From assembly GCA_022749755.1 (NCBI GenBank), contig CM040451.1:2556871-2620870 (forward strand): a stretch of 64,000 nucleotides of DNA, written 5' to 3'. The position numbers and the translations under genes were made by a program. This DNA is from Azadirachta indica. Its lineage: Eukaryota; Streptophyta; Magnoliopsida; Sapindales; Meliaceae. The notes beneath the pieces were generated by a model. It ran no database searches. It was not told the origin of the DNA and saw only the letters and a list, made by a program, of their open reading frames with translations. Shown piece after piece: positions 1 to 9,599 of the stretch. Every line of letters starts with the position of its first letter. Positions within the stretch are counted from its first letter, which is position 1.

Positions 1-137
1 AATCAAATCCAATGAAAAAAAGAAATATAATAGGATCCAAATTCATTTTCACGTCCAATCAAATCGTATCTCATTCAATTAAAATCCATCAAAGAAATTG
101 AAAAAAAATTTTGCGTTTTTCAATCAAACCACTGCAA

Positions 138-215
138 ATCAAGACAATCTGAGACCATCTTGATCCTCAATGTCATATCAAGACAATCTGAGACCATCTT
201 GATCCTCAATGTCAT
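138..215 (+). repeat. Two perfect tandem copies of a 39-bp unit
   Basis: The unit starting ATCAAGACAATCTGAGACC occupies 138-176 and again 177-215 without mismatch. The same pair occurs in the second duplication copy at 21,521-21,598. No coding sense is evident. Bases 216-760 around it are AT-rich with no gene that I can support. Confidence 0.9.
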
Positions 216-769
216 ATTTTTAGATCAAACCAATATTGAGTCATTTCATTCATCATTGTTGGAAACTTCTGAGGTTATTTACTTTTGCCCTTTTCTTAAT
301 TTTTGATGCTTTTTGGAAGAAAAGAAAAAAAAAAAAATAAAAGAGATGAAAAGAATTATTTTTGAGTAATGAAAAATCTGTTATTTAAAGATAAATTGGA
401 TTTAAAAGATTATCTAAAAGAATATCCAAGCCAATAAAAGATATATTACAATTTTTTCACTAAGCATATTAAAGAGAAAAGATAAGGGAGGAAAAAAAAA
501 ATTGGTGTTGGCCTCACTATATCAATATTTAATTACTTATTTTTGTGTTACTTTATTATCACTGTCACAAACAACCTTCTCAAATATATATAATTGCCAA
601 AAGTAATTTTTTCCGTTAATGGAGATACCATGAGGGGATAATGTGATATTAGGCAAACAACAGAATACAATAGGAGATTAGGGCAAACATCAGGGAGGTG
701 TCGGATATTCTCTCCAAATTCTTTTTTCTTCTTTTCAATTTACTTTCATTAATTTTTTTTGATATATCC

Positions 770-1130
770 CAATGGAAAACCTAAAATTATCAAGTTTCAT
801 GATGTTAATCGTTGTCCTCAAGGAGTCAAAGCTCTCGGTAAGCCTAAAAGGGAACCGAGTTGCAGATTTACTGGTAAATACAGGTCTAACTCTCTCATGT
901 TTTACTTGGTGGTCATTACCACCCCAAGATATCTTGAGGGATCTTCATTTTAATGCTTTAGATGTTCTGAACTTCAAATTTCTTTAGAGTTTGATCCTTG
1001 TTGGTTTGTTTGAGAATGGTTTGATGTTATTGAACTTTGTTTGTGTTATTTCTTTTCGCCTTGGGGCTGCTCCTGTACTCCTTACCGTATTATCTATTTT
1101 AATTTCTGTTGTCAACTGTAGCATTAATAT
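770..1130 (+). mobile_element. LINE 3' fragment (RNase H C-terminus plus 3' UTR), copy 1
   Basis: The frame from 772 to the stop at 987 reads ...GNRVADLLVNTG...WWSLPP...LRDLHFNALDVLNFKFL, the characteristic C-terminus of the RNase H domain (RVT_3) of plant LINEs. The same peptide pattern ends the better preserved LINE at 51.56-51.70 kb (VDALANLGSS...LRDLYFNAFGVPNFRFL). The RNase H active-site half is absent, so this is a short 5'-truncated fragment. About 140 bases after the stop look like LINE 3' UTR; no clear poly(A) tail remains. It lies about 220 bp upstream of the nsLTP TATA box. Confidence 0.65.
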
Positions 1131-1350
1131 AAGAAACACGACAAAAGAAATGAGAAACGGTTTCAATCTCATCAACAAGTTGAATACGAACTAACAGAAA
1201 GCATGGGAAACATAACCCTAAAGCATATCCACTTTACTATTTAGGGTAACAAGTGATATTCCAAGGCAAAGATGCAGCCAAGTTTTCGTAACAGCCGCTG
1301 TTATACCATGACCCACAAACGCAACTGCTGTTGATCACTAGCTAGCTTGC

Positions 1351-1358
1351 TATAAATA
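1351..1358 (+). promoter_or_regulatory. TATA box of nsLTP gene, copy 1
   Basis: TATAAATA lies 95 bases upstream of the nsLTP ATG at 1446. It is followed by a CA-rich, G-poor leader typical of a plant 5' UTR, so transcription probably starts near 1,380. The identical element in the second copy is at 22,741-22,748. Confidence 0.7.
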
Positions 1359-1445
1359 CCTCTTTCAGCATCCCATCAACATCAACCAAGAACAATACAC
1401 TACAAGCACATAAAAGAACAACAAAGACTATACAAAAAAATTAAA

Positions 1446-1892
1446 ATGAAGGGAGCTGTTGTTTCAATGTTGGTTTTGGTAGCCATTGTTCAGGTGATGA
1501 TGAAACCGGGAGAAGCTGTCACTTGTGGGCAGGTGGATGCTTCTTTGGCCCCTTGCATTCCCTACTTGACTGCTGGAGGGACTCCTGCGTCTGCATGCTG
1601 CGATGGCGTGAAAAATCTGAAGAAAATCACTCCAACTACTGCTGATAGAAGAGCAGCATGTGATTGTGTTAAGGCTGCTGCTGCTCGCTACCCTAGCATC
1701 AAAGAAGATGCTGCTTCTTCTCTCCCTCAGAAGTGTGGGGCTCAGATGGATATTCCTATTTCCAAGACTACCAATTGTGCCAAGTGAGTTCTTAATTGTT
1801 TAGCTATATGCATATATTTAAGATCATTTCCCTACTTGGATAACCCTAACTGAACTTCGTTAATTTCTTCTTGAATTCCCAGCATAAACTAA
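1446..1892 (+). CDS. Non-specific lipid-transfer protein, type 1 (two exons), copy 1
   Basis: Small secreted lipid-binding protein of the cell wall/apoplast. Exon 1 is 1446-1783 and exon 2 is 1883-1892, joined across a 99-base GTGAGT...CCCAG intron at the 3'-end position usual for type-1 nsLTP genes. The product is 115 residues: a ~24-residue hydrophobic signal peptide ending GEA, then a 91-residue mature protein starting VTCGQV and ending CANIN. All eight cysteines are present at mature positions 3, 13, 27, 28, 48, 50, 73 and 87 (C..C..CC..CxC..C..C), giving four disulfides. The first family pentapeptide (TxxDR) is intact as TTADR. The second (PYxIS) reads DIPIS, so the conserved tyrosine is missing. 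Without splicing the frame would stop at 1787 after NCAK. A plant-type AATAAA is at 2034. The reading frame is intact here, unlike in the second copy. Confidence 0.93.
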
Positions 1893-2039
1893 GATATGGA
1901 TGCGTTCGAATACGAGAAATAAGCTACGCAACAAGGAGATTTGGGTGTTGCCATCTCCTTAATCTTATATTGAGATTCTTGTTCTTGTAACGATGTATGC
2001 TCCCTCATTTTACCAATAACATTTGAGAAAGTTAATAAA

Positions 2040-4160
2040 ATCTCTCCATATATGCTTTATTAGCTGTTAGATTTTCACCACCAAATTAGTTATATTTTGA
2101 TATCTTAGAGAAAACCTTAGATGGGACAAATATATCACATCATTTGTATCACCTTTGTTCATTCAATACGATTTTATTATATATTTATTTAATTTAAATT
2201 TATTTAATTATAATAATAAGAGAGAAAATTTAATTAGCTATAACATTTTTTTCTATCGAATTAGTTATACTTTCATTCGGCCCGGCTTTCATGGGCTGAA
2301 AATTTCGGACCAGGGCCTAATTATGAAGCCTACCGGAGGCTGGGCTGAGTTTTGTATTTGAAGCCTAGGCTCGGTTCTTAGATATCAAAAATGAAATAAT
2401 AATACTTTTACCCCTAAACTTTAGTGAAAAGTAACTTTTAAGACAATTTACTCTATTTTAATAATTTAGTCCCCAGTATTGGGACTGAAATATTCAAATT
2501 TAGCAAACCATGTGATATTATTTTATCAAAGTTCACGAATTAAAATGTTACTACTCCTTAAAAATATATATAATCTTGATGAAGAAAATCTTAATTCCAG
2601 AATTTTACCAAATTGATAAACCTTAAAGTTTAATCCTTTGTAAAACGCTAATTAAGATTAAATTCTTAATTCAACACAAATATTTTTATAAAAAAATTTT
2701 AAAGGGAATATACTAATTACTCTCTGATTTTTCTGATTTTTGGTCATTTTACCACTTTTTTTTCTAAATATTAACATTACAGAAGTGTTTTTTTTTTTAT
2801 CTAAAGTTTGAATATAATTAAAATTTAAATATAATTGATATGTTTTTTTTTTATTTTAAACATTTAAATATAAATATTAAGTTATTTGTTTTTGTAAGAA
2901 CAAAAAATTTGAAATTAGTATATTGACATATGTATCAAAAAAAAAATTTAAAATTAATATATTAAATAATTAATATATATAAATATTAAATAATAAATTA
3001 AGGATATTATTAATAAAAAAAAATATTTAATTTATTTAAATAATTAGTTATTTAGATTTAAATTAAAAATTTTAATTTAATTATATTTGAATATTTTTAA
3101 TAAATTTTTAAGCATAAATTAAAAAAATAAACACTTATTTTAATAAAATTATTCAAATTTAAATCATAAGAAAAAAACATGCCCTATGTGTTACCGTATC
3201 TTTACGAAGTTAACAATTGTTTTTCTCTTTTTAAAGGTCATATTGTCTTTGAAATCCCAAACAACATAGACCCCACAGTTTCTGTTTATGGGGCCCATAC
3301 GTTTCACTTTCTCTTTCGCCTTGTTGACATTTTCTTCCTACACTTGCCGACTATTACATGTATAAAAAATATAAATTAAAAAAAAAGGACGTGGAAGAAT
3401 TTTTGGGTTAGGTTTAAACATGCAAATTTTTTGGTAATAAGCTGATGATTCAGTTAGAAATAAAATATTCTTAATATTTTTAAAAAATAATAAAAAATTT
3501 TGCAATATGGTTATTTACATAAATTGGATTGGAATTTTGGTTATTTTAAAAATTTTTCTTAAAATTTATATTCATTTTACAGAAAAAAGATCATAATTAT
3601 TATTTATTTTTAAAATAAAATATTATTGGGTACTAATGAATTAGTCTCAAAGTTTTGATAAAATAACAAATAAGGATATTGTTTTGACCAATTTGAACAT
3701 ATTAGTCCTTGCTGAATCATGCTGATGATATAAGAACTGTTTTTATTCTTATAATAAAAAAATATTAACCCATTGACTAATTCTAACACATAATTCATTC
3801 GTTGCAGTGTGTTGTTTTAAATCTGTTGAATTTTTTCGAAAGTCAAATCCAGCACACCTTCCATGGTTTTGAAAAAAAAAATTTAATCTCTAATAATATT
3901 GATTTATTTCAAATCCAATCCAGTTTAAAGTAATTAATTAAATCTAATTCCATCAAGATTGTATGATTTAATATTAATTAAATCTAATAATCCAATCTAA
4001 TAATTAAAAATTTATTACTTCAGTTTGGATCGGGAGAGATTTGGAGACATTCCAAAAGAAAATTCATCAACTAATTAAGTAATTAATTAAACTGCTAGGT
4101 TGACAAAAATGACATTGTAATTATATGCTATAATAATAATAATGACGATGATGACGATGC
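2040..4160. other. AT-rich intergenic region with a GC-rich repeat scrap
   Basis: No supportable gene. Bases 2,275-2,375 stand out as GC-rich (GGCCCGG, GGGCTG, GGCCTAATTATG, GGCTGGGCTGAG), which resembles the GGCCCGG/GGGCTGGGC ends of interspersed plant elements. 2,400-2,520 has the 'taaactttag...taatttagtcc' phrasing common in plant repeats. An open stretch at 3,179-3,379 (66 codons) shows no recognisable domain. The matching region in copy 2 is 23,430-25,560. Confidence 0.5.
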
Positions 4161-4162
4161 TG

Positions 4163-4224
<62 letters not shown>
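4163..4224 (+). repeat. (AAT)n microsatellite, copy 1
   Basis: About 21 uninterrupted trinucleotide units, preceded by a GATGATGACGATG imperfect tract. The second copy at 25,566-25,635 is about two units longer and its left edge is shifted (CTGATATAAT), as expected for slippage after duplication. Confidence 0.95.
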
Positions 4225-4225
<1 letters not shown>

Positions 4226-4366
4226 TAATTTTCTTTTAAGATTCAAAAGATACAAAACAAAGACAAAAACAAACACACAAACAAACACATTGATATTTTT
4301 TCGAAAACAAAGCAAACAAAAATTTTATCTTTTCACACGTGTAGAGCTTAGGATTACGATGAATAA

Positions 4367-4502
4367 AGATCTACGGTATATCCTTTATTTTCTTTTCTGA
4401 TAATTTCTAATTTTTTATTATAATTTTCAATTTTTTGTTAAAAAAATTGAAAATTATAAGTGAAGAGTTAGAAATTGTCAGAAAAAAATTTACCATAGAT
4501 AT
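4367..4502. repeat. Hairpin-forming inverted repeat, copy 1
   Basis: Left arm 4,367-4,437 and right arm 4,441-4,502 are imperfect reverse complements separated by only about three bases. The core TAATTTTCAATTTTTT pairs with AAAAAATTGAAAATTA, and outer parts TCTGATAATTTCTAA and TTAGAAATTGTCAGA also pair. It lies 33 bases beyond the stop codon of the small minus-strand gene, so it may fall in that gene's 3' UTR. It could be a foldback MITE or a small-RNA precursor. Confidence 0.8.
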
Positions 4503-4534
4503 GTACTTGCTTTCAAGCAACAAAGCTTCATAAA

Positions 4535-4837
4535 TCAACCGGAATCTTTTCTGTACTGAAACATATCCTGAGGAGACGGCCGCTGATGATCAATGTTATG
4601 CACTCTTGCCCTACCCGACGCCCTTCCCGACGAGCTATCCTTTTCCCGATTATACAGAACTCCCTTAGCATCGTAGGTTTGTGCACCCGTTTCCTGTGAA
4701 GCAGATAAATCACTTCCTTGAACCCTACCTTTACTCTTCCCACGAGACAGAACGTCTTGGGCATTTGCTTCTTCTTTGGAAGAACCCGAAGGCTTTGATG
4801 ATGATGAAGAAGAGCTGCTTCCAAAGAATTTGAACAT
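4535..4837 (-). CDS. Small serine-rich hydrophilic protein, unknown function, copy 1
   Basis: I do not recognise a family. The first in-frame ATG gives a 100-residue protein that begins MFKFFG, followed by a run of eight serines (residues 7-14), then a hydrophilic segment rich in S, K, G, R and E that ends QYRKDSG. There is no membrane segment or secretion signal and the sequence looks intrinsically disordered. The gene has a promoter-like context: CTATAAA 70 bases upstream of the ATG, then a leader containing AAACCCTAAA, a telo-box motif common in plant 5' UTRs. The open frame extends 23 codons farther upstream, but without an ATG. The frame is perfectly kept in the second copy. No intron signals were needed. 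Confidence that it is expressed is moderate. Confidence 0.55.
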   Translation of the reverse strand: MFKFFGSSSSSSSSKPSGSSKEEANAQDVLSRGKSKGRVQGSDLSASQETGAQTYDAKGVLYNREKDSSSGRASGRARVHNIDHQRPSPQDMFQYRKDSG

Positions 4838-4906
4838 CTTTGCTTTCAAGAATCTGAGTTTAGGGTTTCCGTTAATGGAGAAAAGGCATTTGCAATAAGA
4901 TCTCAA

Positions 4907-4913
4907 TTTATAG
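4907..4913 (-). promoter_or_regulatory. TATA box of small serine-rich gene, copy 1
   Basis: On the minus strand the sequence reads GGCTATAAATTGAG. It lies 70 bases before the ATG at 4,837, leaving room for a 5' UTR of about 40 bases that includes the telo-box. The same element in copy 2 is at 26,314-26,320. Confidence 0.5.
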
Positions 4914-4979
4914 CCATTTGCAATAAGATCTTAATTCACAGAAGAAATTAAAGTAATTGCCAGTCTGTTCACTGATCTT

Positions 4980-6750
4980 GCCTATGGCGTCATTCATTCT
5001 AGATTGTGTTGAAAATGGGTAACAATCATTCACTTGTAATTCTTAGTTACGTATCAAAGCCAATATTAAGTCATTGATATTAAGCCACCTAATCTATTTG
5101 AATGTCTCAACTTTATTCAACTTTTCACCGACTTAACATTATATTTTTTATGTCATTGCTGATCTATATTTGCAATACTTCCAAAATTTTTATAAATAAA
5201 TTTTGTAAAATGTGTAGAAACTTCTATAAGAGCTTATCTACACAAATGATGTGATAATATGACAGATTGATTGTGTAATAAATACTACAAATTAATGTGA
5301 CATTATTATATGAATGTTGTATATATCTTACATTTGTAAGGTATAATGAATGAAAATTCATGAAACTAAATAAAAAAAAGATATATATAAAATAGAAGGA
5401 ATATCTATTTGTACAAAAATAATTTATATATGATTACATATATCTTTAAAGTGAAAAATCTCACCTATGAAATATTAAACTCTTATTTCTATTGCTATTC
5501 AAATTTAGAATAGTATAAAAGTAAGAAGCATATTACAAACTACTTAAACTATATTCAAAAAAAAAAAACAAAAAATACCTTATTATTCTCTAATTTTTAT
5601 ATTATCTATGTAGATTTATTTTTTCGTTTGTTCAATAATATTATAGATACAAATTATTAAACAAACTTTAATATATAAATTGACATGACAATTATTTTGA
5701 TATAATTACAATATTATTATAATTTATAAGTACGCCTTGCTAATTTGTACGAATGAATTTTTACAGAAACGTTTTCAAATGCCTGTGGTTATTGTTTTCA
5801 TAATCATAGTATGAACATGAAATAGGGCAATGTGAAATGTAATGGTTCCTTTTTTTTTTGTCTTTTAGCTATCGAATGCTACGTCAGCAAGATTGAATTT
5901 TTCTACGTTATTGGTTACACAATGATATCATTTCTTTTCCTCTAAGAAAAAGCTATTCCATTGTCTCAATGTTTCACACTTTCTTTTTTATATTAAAATT
6001 AATAAATTAGTAAGGTTGGTATTAATTTCCAATTGTTGACTGGATTAGGTGTTCTTATTATGCAATAAATTTGTCGCATTTTCTGAAAATACTGTTATTA
6101 GATGCTGACCTCCTTGTCAACATTCCGTGATGTGATTGTGTGAAAGCTAATTAAATAATATATATATATATATGTATACAAATTAATATTGTTATAATAA
6201 TTGTTACTGTCCCTACTTTATCCATCTTTATTTGACTATTCGAGTACCTTATTTAAATTGGCTTACTATTGCATTTATTAATTCTATTTACTATTCAAAG
6301 TTATGTTACTAGAATACATTTACATGACGCTAAAATTAGGACTGTTTTTTTGTTTTAACAATGTCTATAAAAGTTGTAAATGCAATTCTCTTTTAAAAGA
6401 TTATAATTTATAGGAAAACAAAATAATTTTCTGAGGTTTACATTGGCATCATAAAAGAATAGAATTAGGTTTACCCAAATCTTTTTAATATGTGTATATT
6501 TTTATTTATGTGAGATGAACATATTTAATTCTTCATTATGTTTTATTGATATACTAACCATTCATTAGAAAGTGAATTCGCTAATGTAAAGATTAAATTA
6601 AAATAGAATCTTGATCTTATAAAATAGTTAGAATTATCTATCATGTGTCTATAAGATAAGAATAATGATACTTATATAAACTAATGTGATATTATTGTAT
6701 TATTATCACTTGTTTTATATTTTTATAAAGGTAAAAGAAAAAAAAAAATT
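4980..6750. other. AT-rich intergenic region
   Basis: No gene, RNA gene or clear mobile element seen on either strand. It contains short TA runs (6,158-6,175) and scattered substitutions relative to the second copy (for example 6,497 and 6,568). Confidence 0.5.
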
Positions 6751-6757
6751 ATATATA

Positions 6758-7153
6758 GAGATAGAGCAACAACTCCTTAACTTTACACAAATTTTTTTAT
6801 TATTGATGTATCGTTAAATTTAAGAACTTTCAATAATTGACATTAAATCTAATTTATGTAATTAATACATAATTGATAAATGATAATTAATATATTTGTA
6901 AAATACAATATCAAACATTTAAAATGCATATTGTATATGGAGATGGAGCAACAACTACTTAACTTTATATAATTTTTTATACCAATAACTTAATATTTAT
7001 AAACCATTAGATCCAAGCTCTTTCAATGACTGTGATTGCATCTCATATATGTATTAATTATGATACATTAATTATATATTAATCATATATATTAAATTTA
7101 ATTTAGCACATAAATTCATCGTACTTAAGAAATTATGTAAAATTAAGGAGTCA
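6758..7153. mobile_element. MITE-like cluster, copy 1
   Basis: Two direct copies of a phrase (GAGATAGAGCAACAACTCC at 6,758 and GAGATGGAGCAACAACTAC at 6,940) are each followed by 'ttaacttta'. A terminal segment at 7,128-7,153 ends in the reverse complement (AATTAAGGAGTCAC). The family 'CTCCTTAA(C/T)TTTACA.AA...AAACCATTA...TTTCAATAAT' recurs at 18,171-18,394. This fits a small non-autonomous DNA transposon inserted next to, or within, a relative. Superfamily not determined. Confidence 0.55.
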
Positions 7154-7377
7154 CTAATTATTTTTTGTTATATATATATATAAATCAACAATATAATAAT
7201 ACCCTTTCGATTGTGACATTAATTTCTATATATAAGAGTTTATATTTATAATATTATTAAATACATTAGTGTCATATTTGGATAAAATCCTCATTTTAAC
7301 ATAAATAAAGCATGTTGAGGAATATCCTTTGGTTTTCCTTTCGATCAATAAAGCTAAAGCTAAACAAAATTTCAACG

Positions 7378-7617
7378 TTAGGTGCATGAATAATTATGAC
7401 CCTTAAAGCAATTAGGATCATAGTAGTAGATATAAGACATGTTCTGGAAGTATAAGACTTGCTCAAAAACACATAGTATGAATTGAAGAATTAGTCTCAC
7501 AAATAGGTGATTTGGACACAGCGATGAGCCAGAAAACGACATAATGTTCAAGCTAGCACTAGTCGTAGATGCCATATTGGCTGCTTGAGGATCAGTGTGT
7601 TTACAGTAATGATCCAT
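7378..7617 (-). CDS. Unrecognised ORF, possibly a first exon
   Basis: A 79-codon frame starts ATGGATC in a good initiation context (ataATGG). Its first ~35 residues (MDHYCKHTDP...MSFSGSS) look protein-like, but the rest is hydrophobic and low in complexity. In the second copy a GG-to-T change near 7,506 breaks the frame after SSLC. That argues against a single 79-residue product, though not against a short exon. No family recognised. Confidence 0.15.
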   Translation of the reverse strand: MDHYCKHTDPQAANMASTTSASLNIMSFSGSSLCPNHLFVRLILQFILCVFEQVLYFQNMSYIYYYDPNCFKGHNYSCT

Positions 7618-7639
7618 TATTATCTCTTCAATGAATCCT

Positions 7640-9590
7640 AATTTGTCATTTTTCTTTTGTCCATCTCTAGAAATGTCAATGCGATCTTATCATGAAATTA
7701 ATTTGCGAGCAATTAACAGTATTGCATTATTAATTTTATATTATTCAAATTATATAATTAATATAAGGGAATCTTGAATCGGTACACAACAAATCCTACA
7801 TAAATTAATCAATCCTACAGCATATCACCAAACAATTATTTAAAAAAGGTGATTGATATCTTTGAAGCAGCACACTTTGACCTTATCCTGTACTAAAATT
7901 CAAACTAAGATTAAGAAGATTTTTCACGTAGGAGAGGATCTCTGTTATTGGTTGATATATTGCTAGCCAAATAATAGAAAATATATAAGAAAATAAAATG
8001 GTGCAAACGGTAATTTGGTTAAAAATGTATGGCTATGAAAAAAAATTTCTATACAAATTTATAGATACAAACTAATACGAAAACATTATATAATTACTAT
8101 ATATTTTACATTTACACAAAAGTATAATTCATTTATTGTGCTTGAAGAAGAACAATTGGCTGACTTAAATTCTTTTTCATATGTTTGTCTTTGTTGCTGT
8201 GGACCCCATCCCCATAGCAATTCATATCTAACTAGTCAGCCGTTGGGCTAGCATAACAGCTTCCTCATTTAATTTCATATCTTTTATATATATAAATATA
8301 CATATATAAAATTTCCTACCTTAATTGTTGACTACCTTGTCGGCTAATTATTATTAATCTTGTCTTATTAATTACAAAATAAATAATGTAGAAAACAATG
8401 CTAAATAGCTTTCAATGGGCAATATTAGAAAATCAGAATTACTAGAAGGTGTATCTTGAACTACCAATTAAGCTTTTAAATATAATTACATTATAGGTCA
8501 ATTATTATGCATGTTGTCAAAGAATTAAATAGGTCAATTAATATTTTTTCATTGTTACACATTAATACTAATCCTTAAATCTTTTCGAGAGTACTGAAGC
8601 TTATCCTATTAGACGAATAACAATTAATTAAAAAAAATGGTAAAAATTACAAATGAATTTTAGTATAGAGTATCTTAATACACACACTGTAAAAGTTTTC
8701 AAATTTTTGTGGGTGTTTATTGATCAATTATTATGTTAAATAAATGTTATCTTTATTCTCCTTTTTGTTACTATTTTATTGAAGCATTTTACCGGCTAGA
8801 TAATAGGTACAGGTTTCTCCTTCCATTGTCATCTCTTTCTTTCTATTAATTAATTTACCTCCATAATATGATTTGCTTAAAGTAAAAATCAAATGCTAAT
8901 ACAAAAATTAAGAAAGCATTAAAATAAATCAAAAGACATTAAAATAAATTAAAAGGTAATAAAATACTAATATTGATGATAGTTGTGCAGCAAAAATATT
9001 TGAAGTAGAAAACTATATTTTCAAATAATGAAGTTTACGTGAGACAAAATAAAAAAATAAAAGTTTATATGAAAGAAATAAATAAAATAAATGGTTTAAA
9101 TATTTAAATTTGGTTACGGATAATTTTGGATTTATATAATTTAGATGGGGATATAAATATAGATAAAATAAATTTTGAAAATTAGATTTTAAAATGTAGA
9201 TAAATACCTGCTTCTCAAACTGGTAGTAGTAAGATAATAAATTTTGAATAAAATCACTTTTAAAAAAGCTTACCAAACACCTAAAATTAATTTTGACAGT
9301 TGAAAATCAATCTTAAAACTTCCCATCGCAATCCCAAATAGGCACTTAGTATAATTTTAAAATGGGTCTAGATTATTTTAAATAACATAGATGTGAACTA
9401 AAATTTCAAATCAATCTAATTTTTTAAGTGATAGAGCGAATATATTTCTATAATTAGTAACTATTCAATGAAAATAATAAATAAGTAATACATCAAAGAC
9501 TATAAAAATACACATATGAAAATTTTTTAAAATATTACAGAAGATTGGATCAATTCAGGATCCTACCAATTAATGAAGCAAGTTTAGGAT
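7640..9590. other. AT-rich intergenic region
   Basis: No gene supported. The open stretch 9,013-9,276 on the minus strand is composed of F, Y, L, K and N, as expected by chance in AT-rich DNA. The copy-2 equivalent is 29,040-30,990. Confidence 0.5.
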
Positions 9591-9599
9591 AGTGAGAAA

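Noticed and set aside
4121..4315. Open frame rich in tyrosine (and the leucine version at 25,522-25,722)
   Set aside because: It is only the (AAT)n microsatellite read in different frames; the two copies even give different amino acids.
9013..9276. 87-codon frame on the minus strand (also 30,413-30,676)
   Set aside because: Composition is F, Y, L, K and N only; expected by chance in AT-rich DNA and preserved only through the recent duplication.
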